This document shows positions 35,063 to 36,733 of a DNA stretch of 36,733 nucleotides, piece by piece. Source of the DNA: an uncultured bacterium (GTDB taxonomy: Bacteria; Bacteroidota; Bacteroidia; Chitinophagales; Chitinophagaceae); NCBI GenBank assembly GCA_903834825.1, contig CAILKQ010000192.1, positions 1 through 36,733 of the forward strand, in the 5' to 3' direction. The notes beneath the pieces are model-generated. The model had not been told where the DNA came from. It searched no databases and saw only the letters and a list, made by a program, of their open reading frames with translations. How positions within the stretch are numbered: the first letter of the stretch is position 1; each line of letters starts with the position of its first letter. The translations under genes were made by a program, and so were the position numbers.

Positions 35063-36073
35063 ATGAATGGAATAAGCATGATCCAGCTTGCAAAAGAGCT
35101 GGGATTGTCGGTATCTACCGTTTCTAAAGCAATTGGCGACAGCCATGAAATCAGTGCGTCTACCAAAAAACGGGTGCTAGAACTGGTAAAAAAGTACAAG
35201 TACAAACCCAACCCTTTTGCCAGCAATCTCCGAAAGAAGAAAGGAAAACAGATTGCTGTGATCATCCCTGATATTGTCAATAACTTCTTTGCCTTGGCAG
35301 TTGATGGGATAGAAAGTGTCACCATGTCTAAACATTACGACACGTTCATTTACCTCACCCATGAAAACCTTGAGAGGGAAAAAGCGGTGCTGGAGCACCT
35401 TGAGTCTGGGCTCATCTCCGGACTGATCATTTCTGTTTGTACCGGCAGGGAAGGGTATTCCCATTTTCAAGAATTCTACGAAGCCACCAAACTGCCCCTT
35501 GTTTTTTTTGACAGGGTACCCGATCTGTTGCAGTTCCCGAAAGTCATTACCAACAATTATGAAAGTTCCTTTGATGCTACAGTCAGGCTCATCAAGGCTG
35601 GGAGCAAAAGGCCGGTATTGATTACCACTACAGAGCCGATGTTCACATCAATGGAAAGAAGAAGGGGTTATCAGGATGCCTTAGAAAAGCAAGGGATTGT
35701 TTTTACAGATGAGATGATCATCCATTGTACAGACGACATGGAGTTGAATTATACCATTCTCCGGAAAATATTTTCTCAAAAAAAACGACCTGATGGCATT
35801 TTTGCTTCTATCGAAAAATATGCCATTACCAGTTACCAGGTTTGCAAAGACCTGAAACTGGTAATACCCAAGGATGTTAAGGTGATTGGAATGACCAACC
35901 TGCGCACTGCCGCCTTGTTGAACCCATCGCTTTCAACCCTTTCCCAGCCAGCATTTGACATGGGAAAAGAAGCTGCAGGACTGCTGATCAAGATGATTGA
36001 AAAGAAATCTTATGCAGCTGCCAATGACATCATCGTGCTGCCCAATGAACTTACCATCAGGGATTCAATCTAA
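35063..36073 (+). CDS. LacI-family transcriptional regulator
   Basis: A 336-residue regulator. HTH and hinge at 1-58: ISMIQLAKELGLSVSTVSKAIGDSHEISASTKKRVLELVKKYKYKPNPFASNLR; the ligand-binding periplasmic-binding-protein-like domain follows from IAVIIPDIVNNFFALAVDGIE to the end (GIFASIEKYAITSYQVCKDL, ALLNPSLSTLSQPAFDMGKEAAGLLI). Lying amid uronate genes, it probably senses a uronate intermediate and controls the kduI, ThuA/uxuA and uxaC transcription units; this is inference. Candidate operators with a central CG lie at 20363 and 33629. It starts one base after the oxidoreductase gene. Confidence 0.93.
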   Translation: MNGISMIQLAKELGLSVSTVSKAIGDSHEISASTKKRVLELVKKYKYKPNPFASNLRKKKGKQIAVIIPDIVNNFFALAVDGIESVTMSKHYDTFIYLTHENLEREKAVLEHLESGLISGLIISVCTGREGYSHFQEFYEATKLPLVFFDRVPDLLQFPKVITNNYESSFDATVRLIKAGSKRPVLITTTEPMFTSMERRRGYQDALEKQGIVFTDEMIIHCTDDMELNYTILRKIFSQKKRPDGIFASIEKYAITSYQVCKDLKLVIPKDVKVIGMTNLRTAALLNPSLSTLSQPAFDMGKEAAGLLIKMIEKKSYAAANDIIVLPNELTIRDSI

Positions 36074-36177
36074 GCTTCCAGAGATGCTTTCTTGACCGGT
36101 TTCAGTGCATTTTACTTTAGCCCATACCAAGGGCACAGAAATGTCTCTGTATTTACTGTTGTTATTCGCTGAATCCA

Positions 36178-36196
36178 GCAATGCGAAAAGCATTGC
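36178..36196. other. Short hairpin between lacI-type gene and uxaC
   Basis: Arms GCAATGC and GCATTGC (7 bp, perfect) around GAAAA, 71 bp upstream of uxaC and 105 bp after the regulator stop. No T-run follows. It could be an operator or leader hairpin. Confidence 0.4.
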
Positions 36197-36266
36197 GTAA
36201 ATAAATTCCCTCTCCATGCGCTGAATGTAAAAATCCATTGCGAAATTTAAATACTAAACCTATCGT

Positions 36267-36733
36267 ATGTCATCATCGACCAATGGCTTTATCCAGGAGA
36301 ATTTCTTGCTGCAATCATCCCTTGCTGAAAAACTCTATCATGATGTTGCTGCAAAACAGCCTATCATTGATTATCATTCCCATCTTTCTCCTTTTGAAAT
36401 TGCGACCAACAGGAAATATGAAAATATTACCCGGATTTGGTTGAGCGAGGACCATTACAAATGGCGTGCCATGCGTGGAGCTGGTGTCAATGAGCGTTTC
36501 ATCACGGGTGATGCAACGGATGAGGAGAAATTTCAGGCTTGGGCTGAAACCGTTCCACAAACAGTAAGGAATCCATTGTTTCATTGGACCTACCTTGAAT
36601 TGAAGAATTCTTTTGGGATAACTGAATACCTGAATCCTGCTTCGGCCTCCCGGATTTACAGTCAATGCAATGAATTGCTTTCCGGAGAGGAACATACGGC
36701 AAGAAAATTCCTCGAGCAATACAACGTGGTTTA
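36267..36733 (+). CDS. uxaC: Glucuronate isomerase, N-terminal part (cut by window end)
   Basis: The frame from the ATG at 36267 stays open to the end of the window (155 codons seen of an expected ~465). It starts MSSSTNGFIQENFLLQSSLAEKLYHDVA and carries the uronate-isomerase hallmarks: IIDYHSHLSPFEIATNRKYENI with the metal-binding HxH, WLSEDHYKWRAMRGAGVNERFITGDA, and FQAWAETVPQTVRNPLFHWTYLELKNSFGI. The enzyme converts glucuronate to fructuronate and galacturonate to tagaturonate in the cytoplasm. Its product feeds the SDR and UxuA encoded on the minus strand. It lies 193 bp after the regulator, so it may have its own promoter. Confidence 0.93.
   Translation, partial: MSSSTNGFIQENFLLQSSLAEKLYHDVAAKQPIIDYHSHLSPFEIATNRKYENITRIWLSEDHYKWRAMRGAGVNERFITGDATDEEKFQAWAETVPQTVRNPLFHWTYLELKNSFGITEYLNPASASRIYSQCNELLSGEEHTARKFLEQYNVV

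Noticed and set aside
36238-36444. 68-residue open frame overlapping the start of uxaC
   Set aside because: Out of frame with the clear uxaC reading frame from 36267 and without any motif.

Overview
The window looks like chromosomal DNA of a member of the Bacteroidota, most likely a free-living Chitinophagaceae-type organism; the family level is inference. The signs are a fused SecDF, a PorP/SprF outer-membrane protein directly behind a giant adhesin with a type IX secretion (gliding-motility-associated) C-terminal domain, a YbiT-type ABC-F protein, several promoters of the TAnnTTTG type, near absence of Shine-Dalgarno sequences, and many exported Gfo/Idh/MocA and DUF1080 proteins.

Layout. 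(1) 1-1457: the end of N-carbamoylputrescine amidase and agmatine deiminase, i.e. agmatine to putrescine. (2) 1472-3077: a visibly AT-rich accessory patch with two small XRE-type regulators, a 43-residue candidate membrane peptide and an unknown 87-residue protein. Copies of one 16-bp imperfect palindrome sit 34-58 bp upstream of three of these genes, so the patch looks like a self-contained small regulon. (3) 3279-14167: housekeeping genes: YggS/PLPBP, an exported M20 amidohydrolase, a YbiT-like ABC-F protein with a decayed second ATPase site, an acyl-CoA mutase large subunit lacking the B12 domain, an IscA/ErpA-type protein, fused SecDF and a class I aminotransferase. (4) 14270-18344: a type IX-secreted multidomain adhesin plus PorP/SprF, then an exported gamma-glutamyltransferase-family protein on the other strand.

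(5) 20448-36733: a large hexuronate catabolic locus. The plus-strand arm is kduI-kdgK-yhcH/yiaL-eda-esterase. A convergent eight-gene minus-strand operon (ThuA, two Gfo/Idh/MocA oxidoreductases, a stand-alone TonB-plug protein, uxuA, an SDR likely acting as fructuronate reductase, a double DUF1080 protein, a third Gfo/Idh/MocA protein) meets it at a shared bidirectional terminator. Divergently from that operon lie a fourth Gfo/Idh/MocA protein, a LacI-type regulator and the start of uxaC. Together they encode glucuronate -> fructuronate -> mannonate -> KDG -> KDPG -> pyruvate + glyceraldehyde-3-phosphate. A second entry runs from unsaturated uronates through KduI, but the KduD-type reduction step is not separately visible. 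The exported oxidoreductases, DUF1080 and ThuA proteins suggest that glycosides are opened by 3-keto oxidation and elimination or hydrolysis outside the cytoplasm, feeding the uronate route; this is the most interesting functional hypothesis here.

No rRNA, tRNA, CRISPR array, transposase or phage gene was recognised. The aguB-like gene at the left edge and uxaC at the right edge are cut by the window.
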